DNA of 64,000 bases from Massilia atriviolacea (lineage in GTDB: Bacteria; Pseudomonadota; Gammaproteobacteria; Burkholderiales; Burkholderiaceae_D). The notes beneath the pieces were generated by a model that had not been told where the DNA came from, did no database searches, and was given only the letters and a program-made list of their open reading frames with translations. A program made the translations under genes and the position numbers. Of this stretch, positions 8,664 to 17,158 are shown piece after piece (positions within the stretch are counted from its first letter, which is position 1; each line of letters opens with the position of its first letter). The stretch spans positions 372,001-436,000 of the forward strand of contig NZ_RXLQ01000003.1 of assembly GCF_003953935.1 (NCBI RefSeq), read 5' to 3'.

Positions 8664-10168
8664 CTATGCTATGCCCACATCTTTGCAAGTTTCCAGCCCT
8701 GCACCATGCTGTCGAAGCGCTGTAATCCATGCAGCATGGTGATCGGGCCAGGCTTGGCATCGCTGGCATAGCCAGTCCATCCCCCTAGCCGGGCAATTAT
8801 CCAGCTAGCCCACGCCATGCTATGCATGGCGTGGGGATTCTTCTGCTTGGCGGTCTTCCCTTCGAAGTTGCCCAGCAGTTTTTCCAGTACGGCCACCTCG
8901 TCGTCGTCGAATGCGTCGCTCGCCGGTTGTTGCGTCTGGCCGTCGCGGGCATTGGTCAGCTGGAGCGTGCGCGTTGCCGCCAGCGTTGCGATACTGGCCA
9001 ATTTCACCAATTCGCTTGCCTCCGCTAGCTGACTTGATTCCAGCCCCAGCCCTTGCCGCTTCAACGTACGGAACAACTGCTCGATCTGCCACCGTTGTTC
9101 ATACCAGTTCACCACCTGGAATGCTTGTTCGGCCGTTTCTACTTTGTGGGAAGTGAGCAGTATCCAGTGCACCGGCTGCTCGCCGGGCAATACTGTTTCG
9201 GGGCGCTCCCTCAACTCCACCACCGACAGCGCGATGCTGGCCTGGCGTGCGCGGCATCCTTGTGGTCGCCGGATCCGGACACGCCCATAGCGCAGTTCCA
9301 TGCGCGCCCGGTGCGCCGTACGGGCGCGCTTGCGCGCGCCATCCGTGCTCCGATAGGCCTTGCCCGCTGGCCGCGCCGACACATCAAGGGCCTGGCAAGC
9401 CATGGCAGGTTGCCTGGTCAACGACCCAAACACAGTGCCACCCTCTTCGATCTGTCGGTCCCATCGTGCGCGCGTAAGCAGATGCATATGACCATCGGGG
9501 ATACGGTCCCACTCTTCATAGATGTCGCTTTCGCGATCTGCCACCACCGTCACGAGCGCCGCCTGTTGCAGGCAACGCTTCGCTCCTTGCCCACCTTCCA
9601 GCCAGCACATCGATTCCTTCTCCTCGATGGGCCGTCGCTCAGGCTTTGCTGTGCTGCGCGCCTCACGCACCCATGCCAACCCGTGCGCGATGCCGAGACA
9701 AGCGTTGTTTTCAGCATCGACAGCCAGCACCGGATGGATGAACAGCCCGCACCCCTTGTTATTGCTAATGCCACCCAATCCACCAGTGCGTCGGGTATGC
9801 GCACTATAGTCCAGTTCGCTGGTGTCCTGAATTGCCAGCACATGGCGTCCGGCCGCCGCTTGCGCGGTGCGTTCGCTGCCGTAACGAATGATCTCACCTG
9901 AAGTCACATTGTGATGCTCCAGTAATCGGTGGAAGCGCCTCTGTGTGGCACGATCATCGCTCAACTGCCGCAAACACACCGTACCACGTTCGACCATTCG
10001 ACAATAGAGCAGTGATCCGGTTTTGCAAAGACGCTTATCACCGAACTCCCCGATACAAGAATCATTGGTCGTCAACATTGCCGTATCCATCGCCGCCTCC
10101 ACACAACCCAATCTCATCGTCTAGACATACGTCAAAGACAATGTTACAGAAATATGGGCATAGCATAG
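8664..10168 (-). mobile_element. IS4-family insertion sequence
   Basis: A complete 1505-bp element with one transposase gene. The ends are inverted repeats: CTATGCTATGCCCA at the left edge and its complement ending TGGGCATAGCATAG at the right, with weaker match for about 10 bp more. A perfect 10-bp target duplication, CGCCTGCGCG, lies at 8654-8663 and 10169-10178. The duplication size fits the IS4 family. Intact ends, intact transposase and an exact duplication suggest a recent, possibly still active copy. Confidence 0.9.
8669..10090 (-). CDS. IS4-family transposase
   Basis: A 473-residue DDE transposase of the IS4 (Tn5-like) group. The N-terminal part (DSCIGEFGDKRLCKT) resembles the DNA-binding region of the family. 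The first catalytic Asp is in AIQDTSELDY, the second in VVADRESDIYEEW, and the Glu lies in the YREK signature WYEQRWQIEQLFRTLKRQG. The ATG at 10090 follows a GGAGG site; an upstream ATG at 10117 is less likely. The stop codon falls inside the left terminal repeat. The frame is intact. Confidence 0.93.
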   Translation of the reverse strand: MDTAMLTTNDSCIGEFGDKRLCKTGSLLYCRMVERGTVCLRQLSDDRATQRRFHRLLEHHNVTSGEIIRYGSERTAQAAAGRHVLAIQDTSELDYSAHTRRTGGLGGISNNKGCGLFIHPVLAVDAENNACLGIAHGLAWVREARSTAKPERRPIEEKESMCWLEGGQGAKRCLQQAALVTVVADRESDIYEEWDRIPDGHMHLLTRARWDRQIEEGGTVFGSLTRQPAMACQALDVSARPAGKAYRSTDGARKRARTAHRARMELRYGRVRIRRPQGCRARQASIALSVVELRERPETVLPGEQPVHWILLTSHKVETAEQAFQVVNWYEQRWQIEQLFRTLKRQGLGLESSQLAEASELVKLASIATLAATRTLQLTNARDGQTQQPASDAFDDDEVAVLEKLLGNFEGKTAKQKNPHAMHSMAWASWIIARLGGWTGYASDAKPGPITMLHGLQRFDSMVQGWKLAKMWA

Positions 10169-10188
10169 CGCCTGCGCGGGAACGACGG
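10169..10188 (-). repeat. REP element, right arm (distal part) with target duplication
   Basis: Begins with CGCCTGCGCG, the right copy of the 10-bp target duplication, and continues GGAACGACGG, completing the REP arm that was interrupted at 8663. Confidence 0.85.
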
Positions 10189-10275
10189 TTTTACGGTTGC
10201 GGGTCGGACGAAATGCGACCTGATTTGGAAGCAAAATAGGGGCAGCGCGCGGCTGGCTTGCAACCGCCCTGCATC

Positions 10276-11256
10276 TCAACGCCGTGGCGCCACGCCCAGC
10301 GTATCCTGCACCACCGGCGCGGTCGGCGTGGCCGAGGTGGCGCAGAAGCGGTTCTTGCCGCCGCGCTTGGCTTCGTACAGCGCGTAATCGGCAATGCTGA
10401 TCAGCGCTTCCACCGTCTCGGCATCATCCGGGTAAATGCTGATCCCGATACTGGTCGACAGGCGCAAGGTCAGGTCGTTGATGAAGAACGGCTCCGACAC
10501 CGCCTCGACCAGCTTGGCCGCCGGTCCGTGCGCGTCGGCCAGGCCCGACACTTCGCCCAGCACCACCATGAATTCGTCGCCCCCGAGGCGCGCCACCGTA
10601 TCTTCCTTGCGCGAGGACGCCACCAGGCGCTGCGCGACGATCTTCAGCACCTCGTCGCCGTAGGCATGACCGTAGGTATCGTTGATCGCCTTGAAGCCGT
10701 CCAGGTCGAGATACATGATCGCGGCCTTGTGGTGGTTGCGGTTGGCGTGCTGCAAGGTGGTTTCGATGCGGTCTTCCAGCAGGCGCCGGTTCGGCAGCCC
10801 GGTCAGCGGGTCGTGCAGCGCCAGTTCCTGCTGCGCCTTGCTGTACTGCGCCAGCTCCTTGTAGAGCAGGCGCACTTCGAGCATGTTATGAATGCGCTTG
10901 TGCACTTCCAGCAGGTCGAAAGGCTTGCTGATGAAGTCGCGCGCGCCCGCTTCGAGCGCGGCAATCTTGAAGGTCGGCTGGGCTGTCAGCGCCAGGACCG
11001 GCAGGTAACCGCCCTGTTCAATTTCTTTCAGGCCCTTCATGACCTGGAAGCCGTTCATGCCGGGCATCTGCAGGTCGAGCAGGATCAGGTCGTAGCAGTG
11101 CTGGCGGTGCAGCGGACAGACTTGTTCGGGCAGCATGGTCGAGCTGACGCAGTTATAGCCTTCTTCGCGCAATATCGCTTCCATCAGGTCGATATTGTCC
11201 GCCGAATCGTCGACGACGAGGATTTTTGCGTTCAGTATGTCTTCTCGGCTTGGCAT
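10276..11256 (-). CDS. Response-regulator diguanylate cyclase (REC-GGDEF)
   Basis: A 326-residue cytosolic enzyme predicted to make cyclic di-GMP from two GTP when phosphorylated. The receiver (1-125) has Asp15/Asp16 and phospho-acceptor Asp61 in LLDLQMPG, and Lys in ISKPFD. The GGDEF domain begins at LALHDPLTGLPNRR and has an intact LGGDEFM active site plus YALYEAKRGGKNR near the end. No RxxD inhibitory site is obvious just before the GGDEF signature (there is KEDTVARLGGDEF). It stands alone on the minus strand, so its kinase is probably one of the hybrid kinases nearby. Confidence 0.9.
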   Translation of the reverse strand: MPSREDILNAKILVVDDSADNIDLMEAILREEGYNCVSSTMLPEQVCPLHRQHCYDLILLDLQMPGMNGFQVMKGLKEIEQGGYLPVLALTAQPTFKIAALEAGARDFISKPFDLLEVHKRIHNMLEVRLLYKELAQYSKAQQELALHDPLTGLPNRRLLEDRIETTLQHANRNHHKAAIMYLDLDGFKAINDTYGHAYGDEVLKIVAQRLVASSRKEDTVARLGGDEFMVVLGEVSGLADAHGPAAKLVEAVSEPFFINDLTLRLSTSIGISIYPDDAETVEALISIADYALYEAKRGGKNRFCATSATPTAPVVQDTLGVAPRR

Positions 11257-11402
11257 ACGTAGTCTCGGTCAAGGCGGATGGGCGTGCGGCAATAAGCGCA
11301 CGCGCGATTTTAATATGTTGCTAGTGTAACAGTGTATCGAACATTTCTTGTAGGACAGCGCCGCGTGCGCCGGTAGGAATCCTATTGTATGTTAAGTAAC
11401 GC

Positions 11403-14393
11403 TCAGCGCTGCGCACTGTCGGCCATGCTGGCGACCGTGGCGATCAATTCGCTCGGCTCGACCGGCTTGGGGATATGCGCCATGAATCCCGCTTCCAGCG
11501 CGCGCAGGCGGTCTTCGGAGCGGGCGAAGGCCGTCAGCGCCACCGCCGGCACATCGCCGCCGCCGGCCGGGCCCAGCGCGCGCACCCGCTGCAGCAGCTC
11601 GAAGCCATCCACGTCGGGCATGCCCAAATCGCTCACCAGCACGTCCGGCGGTCCCTCCCGGAACGCCGCCAGGGCCTCGGCCGCACTGGCCGCCGTGCGC
11701 ACCGTGGCGTTGCAGTCAGATAATATCCGACGAATCAGGTCGCGCGCGTCCGGTTCGTCGTCAACTACCAGAACATTCAGGTGAGAAAGGTCGCGCAGCA
11801 GGATGTCGGGCGCCAGCGGCGCCAGCGGCACGGCGGGGGTGCGCCCGGTGCGCGCCGCCGGGCTCTGGCGGTTGGCCGCCGGCAGTTCGATGGTGAAGGT
11901 GGCGCCGCGTTCTTCGCCGGCGCTGTCGGCGCGCACCGTGCCGCCGTGCTGCTCGATCAGGTGCTTGACGATCGACAGTCCCAGCCCCAGTCCGCCGTGC
12001 TTGCGGGTGGTGGAGGCGTCGCCCTGGCGGAAGCGTTCGAACACGTGCGCCATGAACTCGGGCTTGATGCCGACCCCGGTGTCGTGCACGGCGATGTCGA
12101 CATGGCCGTCGACCGCGCGCAGTTCGATCCGCACCATGCCGTCGCGCGCGGTGAACTTGATGGCGTTCGACAGCAGGTTCCAGATCACCTGCTGCAGGCG
12201 GGCCGGGTCGCCGGCGATCATGCCCACGCCGGGAGCGACCACTTTTTCGAGGCGGATATTCTTGGCGTCGGCGGCCGGGCGCACGGTTTCGATGGCGGCG
12301 TCGATGAATACGGTGGGCGAAATGGTCTGCATGTCGAGCAGCACCTTGCCCGAGGTAATGCGGCTCATGTCGAGCAGGTCTTCGATCAGCTGGGCCTGGG
12401 CGCGCGCGTTGCGCTCGATGGTCTGCAGGCCGCGCTGCAGGTCGGCCTGGTCGCGGCTGCCGCGCCGCAGCACCTGGGCCCAGCCCAGGATGGCCGAGAG
12501 CGGCGTGCGCAGCTCGTGCGACAGGGTGGCCAGGAATTCGTCCTTCATCTGGCTGGTGCGTTCGGCCTCGGCGCGCGCCGAGCGTTCGCTCTCGAGCAGC
12601 ACCTTGCGCTCTTCTGCCGCGTGCTGGGCCGCTTCGTACAGGCGCGTATTGTCGATCGCCACCGCCGCCTGGGCCGCGATGCCGCCCACGATGCGTTCGG
12701 TGCGCGCGCTGAAAATGCCGGTTTCCGGGTGGCTGAAGAACAGGCTGCCCAGCACTTCGCCCGAGCGCGCGATGACCGGCATCGCCAGGTAGCTGCGCAC
12801 CCCGACCTGGTCCTCGGGCACGCCTTCCTGGACGTGGAAGGCGGGGTAGCGCGGGTCGACGCCGATGTCGTCCGAGCGCAGCACGTTTTCGCCGCGCAGG
12901 GTCGGCCCGAACAGGGCGCTGCTGCGCAGCTCGCCGTCGGTTTCGAACTCGGGCGGGGCGGCGCCGGCCACGGTGTGCAGGGTGAACAGGTCGCCGTCGC
13001 TATCCTTGCCGTGGTAGAAGAAGGCGCCGAAGCGGGCGCCGCTGATGCCGGTGGCGGCGTCGGTCACGGTTTGCAGGAGCGAACGCAGGTCGCGCTGGGA
13101 GGCCAGGGCGCTGCCGGTACTGTTGAGCAGTTCGAGCACGTTCGACTCGTCGCGCAGGGCCTGCTGCACGCGCTTGACCTGGTCGACGTCGGTATTCGTC
13201 CCGAACCAGCGCACCACATGGCCGAGGCGGTCGCGCACCGCGTTCACGCGCGTGAGGAACCAGCGGTATTGGCCGTCGGCGCCGCGGATCGGGAATTCCA
13301 TCTCGAAGGGATTGCCGGTGCGGATCGACTCGTGCCAGCGCTGCAGCATTTGCGGCAGCACGTCGGGGTCGTGCGTCGATTGCCAGCCCCAGCCGACCAC
13401 CTGGTCGGGCGTGGTGCCGGTGTATTCGTACCAGCGCTTGTTGAACCAGACGATGGCGCCGTCGGCCTGCGCCATCCAGGCCAGCTGGGGAATCGAATTG
13501 GCCAGCGCGCGCAGCACTTCCTCGCTCTCGCGCAGGGTGTCTTCGGCGCTCTTGCGGGTGCTGATGTCCTGCACCACGCCGGTCATGCCGAGCACCTTGC
13601 CGTCGCGGTCGTAGTCGGCGCGCCCGACCACCGCGATCCAGCACTGGTCGGCGTCGCTGCGGTCGACCCGGCATTCGATGTTCAGGTCGGTGTGCTGGGC
13701 GAAGGCTTGCAGGAATTCGGTGCGCGCCATGTCCTTGTCGCCGTCGTGCAGGCGTTCGCGCAGGGCATCCCAGGGCAGCGGGGTCTCGGGCGGCAGGCCG
13801 AAAATTTCGGCGGCGCGCGCGCCCAGGGTGACGCGGTCGGGGCCGGCGTCCCAGCGCCAGTCGCCCAGGCGCCCGGCCGACAGGGCCACCTGCAGGCGGT
13901 TGCTGCCGTCGAGCAGGGCTTGTTCGTCGGCCTTGCGCTTGGTGATGTCCTGGAAGTAGACGGTCAGGCCGTCGTCGGACGGGTAGGCGCGCAGGTCGAA
14001 CCAGCTGCCCGGGATCGGGTAGAAAAACTCGAAGCTGACGGTTTCGCGGGAATCCATGGCGCGCCGGTACTGGTCTTCCATGGCGCTGTTGCGCAGTTCG
14101 GGGAATTCGTCCCAGATCACCCGGCCCAGCAGGGTGTCGCGGGTCTTGCCGCGCGCCGACAGCAGTTGCAGCGCGCGCGCATTGATGTAGGTGATGCGCC
14201 AGCTGCGGTCGACCGCGCAAAAGCCGTCGGTCAGGCTTTCGAGCATGTTTTCCATGCGCGTATTGGCCTGGCGCAGGGCATCCTTGGTTTCGATCAGTTC
14301 TTGCTGGGCGCGCTGGCGCGCGGCCAGCACGCTGTTGGCGTTGCGCAGCGCCACGGCGCGCATCAATTCGGTTTCGTCGCGCTCGTCGTTCAC
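11403..14393 (-). CDS. Large PAS/GAF hybrid histidine kinase with receiver
   Basis: A 996-residue cytosolic sensor. In order: coiled coil (about 1-45), three PAS-type domains (first at MLESLTDGFCAVDRSWRI, second around 175-300, third at QLAWMAQADGAIVWFNKRWYE), a GAF domain (LLQTVTDAATGISGARFGAF), then HisKA with FLATLSHELRTPLSA. HATPase has NLLSNAIKFTARDG, HDTGVGIKP and GLGLGLSIVKHL. A C-terminal receiver follows (VLVVDDEPDARD...VSDLGMPDVDG). The GTG start overlaps the stop of the MetE-like gene (GTGA), so they are co-transcribed. The frame open upstream of 14393 is only the shadow of that gene. Confidence 0.88.
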   Translation of the reverse strand: MNDERDETELMRAVALRNANSVLAARQRAQQELIETKDALRQANTRMENMLESLTDGFCAVDRSWRITYINARALQLLSARGKTRDTLLGRVIWDEFPELRNSAMEDQYRRAMDSRETVSFEFFYPIPGSWFDLRAYPSDDGLTVYFQDITKRKADEQALLDGSNRLQVALSAGRLGDWRWDAGPDRVTLGARAAEIFGLPPETPLPWDALRERLHDGDKDMARTEFLQAFAQHTDLNIECRVDRSDADQCWIAVVGRADYDRDGKVLGMTGVVQDISTRKSAEDTLRESEEVLRALANSIPQLAWMAQADGAIVWFNKRWYEYTGTTPDQVVGWGWQSTHDPDVLPQMLQRWHESIRTGNPFEMEFPIRGADGQYRWFLTRVNAVRDRLGHVVRWFGTNTDVDQVKRVQQALRDESNVLELLNSTGSALASQRDLRSLLQTVTDAATGISGARFGAFFYHGKDSDGDLFTLHTVAGAAPPEFETDGELRSSALFGPTLRGENVLRSDDIGVDPRYPAFHVQEGVPEDQVGVRSYLAMPVIARSGEVLGSLFFSHPETGIFSARTERIVGGIAAQAAVAIDNTRLYEAAQHAAEERKVLLESERSARAEAERTSQMKDEFLATLSHELRTPLSAILGWAQVLRRGSRDQADLQRGLQTIERNARAQAQLIEDLLDMSRITSGKVLLDMQTISPTVFIDAAIETVRPAADAKNIRLEKVVAPGVGMIAGDPARLQQVIWNLLSNAIKFTARDGMVRIELRAVDGHVDIAVHDTGVGIKPEFMAHVFERFRQGDASTTRKHGGLGLGLSIVKHLIEQHGGTVRADSAGEERGATFTIELPAANRQSPAARTGRTPAVPLAPLAPDILLRDLSHLNVLVVDDEPDARDLIRRILSDCNATVRTAASAAEALAAFREGPPDVLVSDLGMPDVDGFELLQRVRALGPAGGGDVPAVALTAFARSEDRLRALEAGFMAHIPKPVEPSELIATVASMADSAQR

Positions 14394-15454
14394 AGGCGCT
14401 CCCGCAGGATGGCGCTGGCGAGGGCGGTGCCGGCCACGCGCGCGGCGATCTTGGCAAAAGCCGTCTCGCGGCTGGTGGAGCGGTCGTCGCAGAAGGGCGA
14501 GAAGCCGCAGTCGTCGGTGCTGCCGAGCTGGGACGGGGGAATGAACTCGGCCGCCCGCAGGAGGCGCTCGCGCACCAGTTCGGGCGTTTCGATGCGCGCA
14601 TCGATCGGGTCGATCACGCCGACGAAGACGCGCTGGCCCGGCTTGAGGCACTCGGCGATGATGGCCAGCACGCGTTCGGGGTCGCGCTCGCGCGCCAGGG
14701 CGATGTAGAAATTGCCGACTTTCAGTTCGAACAGGCTGGGCAGGAGTTCGGCGTAGTCGACGTCGGCGCTATGGGTCGAGTCGCGGTCGGCGCCGGGGCA
14801 GGTGTGGACCCCGATCAGGGCCCTTTCTTCGCTGGAAAAGCGGGACAGGGCCAGGTTGTTCAGGTCGATGAAGCTCGACAGCAGGGCGCCGCTCGGGTCG
14901 AGCTTCATGGCCAGCCGGCCTTCGGTGAAGTCGACCTGCACCTTGTGCGCGCCGCGCTCGAGGCAGCGGCGGATTTCGGTCTCGTGTTCGCCCAGCAGGT
15001 CGTCGATGAACTGGTCGCGCGAGTAGCCGGGCAAGCCTTCTGGCGGGTACATCAGCGACAGCGCCGAGGGCGAGATGACGGCTTGCTTGACCGCCACCGT
15101 GGCATAGCGCTGCGCCACGGCCAGGTAGCTGTCGGCGTAGCGCTCGTAGCGGAACGGCGCGCGCGTCAGGCGCGGCATGCGCCGCGTGTGGCCGTCCGCG
15201 AACGGAATCTGGAAGCCGTCCGGCGCGGTGTTGGGCGAGCCGTGCACGCAGTAGGTCCAGAAGTTGTGGTACTTGCGCTGCTCGCCGTCGCTGATGACGG
15301 TCGAGCCGGTCGCTTCCATGCGCGCGACGGTATCGCGCACGGCGTCCTCGTACAACGCGTCGAGTTCGCTGGCGGACAGGGTGCCGCCTTCGACGGCGTC
15401 CATCAGTTCGGTGGGCCGCGGTATGCTTCCGATCGGCTCGGTGGGAATCGTCAT
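14390..15454 (-). CDS. MetE C-terminal-like cobalamin-independent methionine synthase family protein
   Basis: A 354-residue protein of the UROD/MetE-like superfamily, about the size of stand-alone MetE catalytic domains. It starts with TEPIGSIPRPTELMDAV, typical of the family. It has SDGEQRKYHNFWTY, KVQVDFTEGRLAMKLDP, a putative zinc-site region HTCPGADRDSTHSADVDY, and near the end LGSTDDCGFSPFCDDRS with a metal-binding type Cys. Full MetE activity cannot be assumed; paralogues act on other methyl donors or acceptors. It is the first gene of a unit with the large hybrid kinase, an unusual pairing. ATG 15454 was chosen over the longer frame by similarity to family starts. Confidence 0.75.
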   Translation of the reverse strand: MTIPTEPIGSIPRPTELMDAVEGGTLSASELDALYEDAVRDTVARMEATGSTVISDGEQRKYHNFWTYCVHGSPNTAPDGFQIPFADGHTRRMPRLTRAPFRYERYADSYLAVAQRYATVAVKQAVISPSALSLMYPPEGLPGYSRDQFIDDLLGEHETEIRRCLERGAHKVQVDFTEGRLAMKLDPSGALLSSFIDLNNLALSRFSSEERALIGVHTCPGADRDSTHSADVDYAELLPSLFELKVGNFYIALARERDPERVLAIIAECLKPGQRVFVGVIDPIDARIETPELVRERLLRAAEFIPPSQLGSTDDCGFSPFCDDRSTSRETAFAKIAARVAGTALASAILRERL

Positions 15455-15577
15455 CTGTCTGTCGGCAATCGTGAAGGAATGGGCGGGGCGGGCCCGCAAC
15501 GTCTCCTGCGCACGGCATCGGCGGCGCCGTAAGATTCTAGCCCACCGGCGCCGCGTCGAACCACACAGTAGGTCTGA

Positions 15578-16405
15578 TCATACTCCGGCCGGCAGGCGCT
15601 GGATAATCGTCGCCAGCGCCGCTTGCAGCTGTTCGAGTTCGTAGGGTTTTTGCAGCGACTGGTGCGCGAACTCGACATGGCGCAGCAGGGCGTCGCCGTA
15701 GCCGGAGGCGAAGATCACGTTCAGGCCCGGATGCAGGCGCACCGCCTCGCGCGCCATGTCGACGCCGGACATGCCGGGCAGGCTGACGTCGGAGAACAGC
15801 ACGTTGTAGCTGCCGCGCGCCATCTGCGCCAGCGCGGACTCGGCGTCGCCCACGCCGTCGGCGTCGTGGCCGAAGGCGCGCAGCATTTCGACCACCAGGT
15901 ATTGCGAGTCGAGGTTGTCTTCGACCACCAGGATGCGCAAGCCCTCGGCGGGCGCGGGCAGGCTGGCCGCGGGCGCGCTCGGCGCCAGCGCGCACAGCAC
16001 GCCGCCGACGGTGTCGCCGTCGCGCACCGGGGTGAAGTAGAGGTCGTAGTCGGCGGTGGCGAGCGCGCCGTCGCGCACGAAGCCGAGCGGCTGGCGTTCC
16101 AGGCGTTGGGTGGAGCCGGCCAGGGCCAGGGCCAGGGCGCCGGGACAGGCCGCCAGCGGCGCCGGCCAGACGGCGGGAACGCGCCCGCCCGGCGCGCGCG
16201 GATGGCGCGCCCCGGCCAGGTCGGCATAGGCGTCGTTGAACACGACCACGCGGCGCGGCCCCCATACCAGCAGCATCGGCAGCGGGGTGTTGAGGACGAT
16301 GTCGACGCACAGGCGCAAGGCGCCCGGCCAGGCGCCCGGCTCGCCGAGGTCGGAGGTGCTCCAGTCGGCGCTGGCGACTCCGGCGGCGTTACCAGTTGCG
16401 TGCAT
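15578..16405 (-). CDS. PAS-receiver signalling protein
   Basis: A 275-residue protein. Residues about 10-135 form a PAS-like sensor (DWSTSDLGEPGAWPGALR, then LVWGPRRVVVFNDAYADLAG), a form often seen before hybrid kinase modules. A Pro/Ala-rich linker leads to a receiver (ILVVEDNLDSQYL, phospho-acceptor region LFSDVSLPGMSG, and LQKPYELEQL). No kinase or output domain is present, so it may be a phosphate sink or the remains of a larger hybrid kinase that lost its HisKA/HATPase core. It lies next to the MetE-like gene on the same strand. Confidence 0.75.
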   Translation of the reverse strand: MHATGNAAGVASADWSTSDLGEPGAWPGALRLCVDIVLNTPLPMLLVWGPRRVVVFNDAYADLAGARHPRAPGGRVPAVWPAPLAACPGALALALAGSTQRLERQPLGFVRDGALATADYDLYFTPVRDGDTVGGVLCALAPSAPAASLPAPAEGLRILVVEDNLDSQYLVVEMLRAFGHDADGVGDAESALAQMARGSYNVLFSDVSLPGMSGVDMAREAVRLHPGLNVIFASGYGDALLRHVEFAHQSLQKPYELEQLQAALATIIQRLPAGV

Positions 16406-16816
16406 GTGTAGGCTGTTTCATGAAAATTGGAAAGGTTGAATTTGTAGAAACGAAAACATGAGCGAATCGTACACCAAATGGGGTGAAATAGGCCTTTTTG
16501 CTGGGGGAGGGAAGTGTGAGGTAGGTGCGGGGACGCCGCCGGCCTGGGTCGCCGGGCGGGCGCTTTCGCGACCATTGCGCTGGCAACGGGCACGGTATCG
16601 CGCATGACTGCGCATCGATGGCTTGCGGGCCGGCTATGGAACGATGACGGACAGGCAAAAAAAAGCCCGCTCAGAGAGCGGGCTGAATCTATTTTCTTGG
16701 AGGAGAATAGAGGAGACAGACGCATTATGCTGCGGTGCGGAAAATAAATCTAATTGATGTTTGTGATGTCAGTTATCCGTTCTATTTATAGCTCAAATAC
16801 AAACAAGGAGTGATTC
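16406..16816. other. Intergenic region with terminator hairpin and candidate sRNA
   Basis: A 411-bp gap with no protein gene. Its right half is AT-richer than its surroundings. It contains the hairpin and U-tract at 16657-16684, a purine-rich block at 16699-16716, and promoter-like hexamers on the minus strand at 16743-16772. On the plus strand an AGGAG site precedes the 75-aa gene at 16817. Confidence 0.5.
16657..16736 (-). ncRNA. Candidate small RNA with intrinsic terminator
   Basis: On the minus strand an 8-bp stem (AGCCCGCT/AGCGGGCT, loop of 5) is followed by eight T residues, a strong intrinsic terminator, yet no minus-strand gene lies upstream. CTGACA (16772-16767) and TTTATT (16748-16743) are spaced 18 bp and could drive an RNA of about 80 nt. 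That RNA would carry two pyrimidine stretches, CTCCTC and CTCCTCC, complementary to ribosome-binding sites. The promoter is a guess; the terminator is clear. Alternatively the purine block on the plus strand is a leader element for the next gene. Confidence 0.45.
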
Positions 16817-17044
16817 ATGGCAAGTATCGTCAAGCACAGGAAGGTCAACATCGTGGTCCTCGAGCAGGACGAGCCGATCGGCGACCATTGCAAGCCGGGC
16901 GACATCGCCATCCGCGCGGGCGCCGACGGCTGGTGGACCAGCTTCATCGGCGACGACGGCGCGGTCGACAGCTACGACATTCCCTACCCGAGCTACCAGG
17001 AAGCCCTGTGGGCGGCCAAGGCGGCGGCGGAGTTCGGCGTGTAG
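16817..17044 (+). CDS. Small conserved-type hypothetical protein (75 aa)
   Basis: A 75-residue soluble protein with mixed charge, rich in Trp and Tyr near the middle (DGWWTSFIGDDG) and ending in an amphipathic helix (YQEALWAAKAAAEFG). An AAGGAG site sits 7 bp before the ATG, and codon use matches the neighbours. It has no signal peptide. Not recognised; the compact beta-then-helix pattern suggests a small stand-alone domain. Confidence 0.6.
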   Translation: MASIVKHRKVNIVVLEQDEPIGDHCKPGDIAIRAGADGWWTSFIGDDGAVDSYDIPYPSYQEALWAAKAAAEFGV

Positions 17045-17158
17045 GCCAGCCGGCCCCCTGTCGGCAAAGCGCCACGGCACCCAAGAAACCAACGCCGGCG
17101 AATAGCTGTTAACGTGCGCTGCTTTGTGCATGACAGAAAATGTTCTACGATAGCAAGC

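Noticed and set aside
11781-14708. A 975-codon open frame on the plus strand opposite the large hybrid kinase
   Set aside because: It is the reverse shadow of a high-GC gene, with low-complexity Ala/Gly/Val/His-rich translation and no domain signals, while the minus strand encodes clear kinase motifs.
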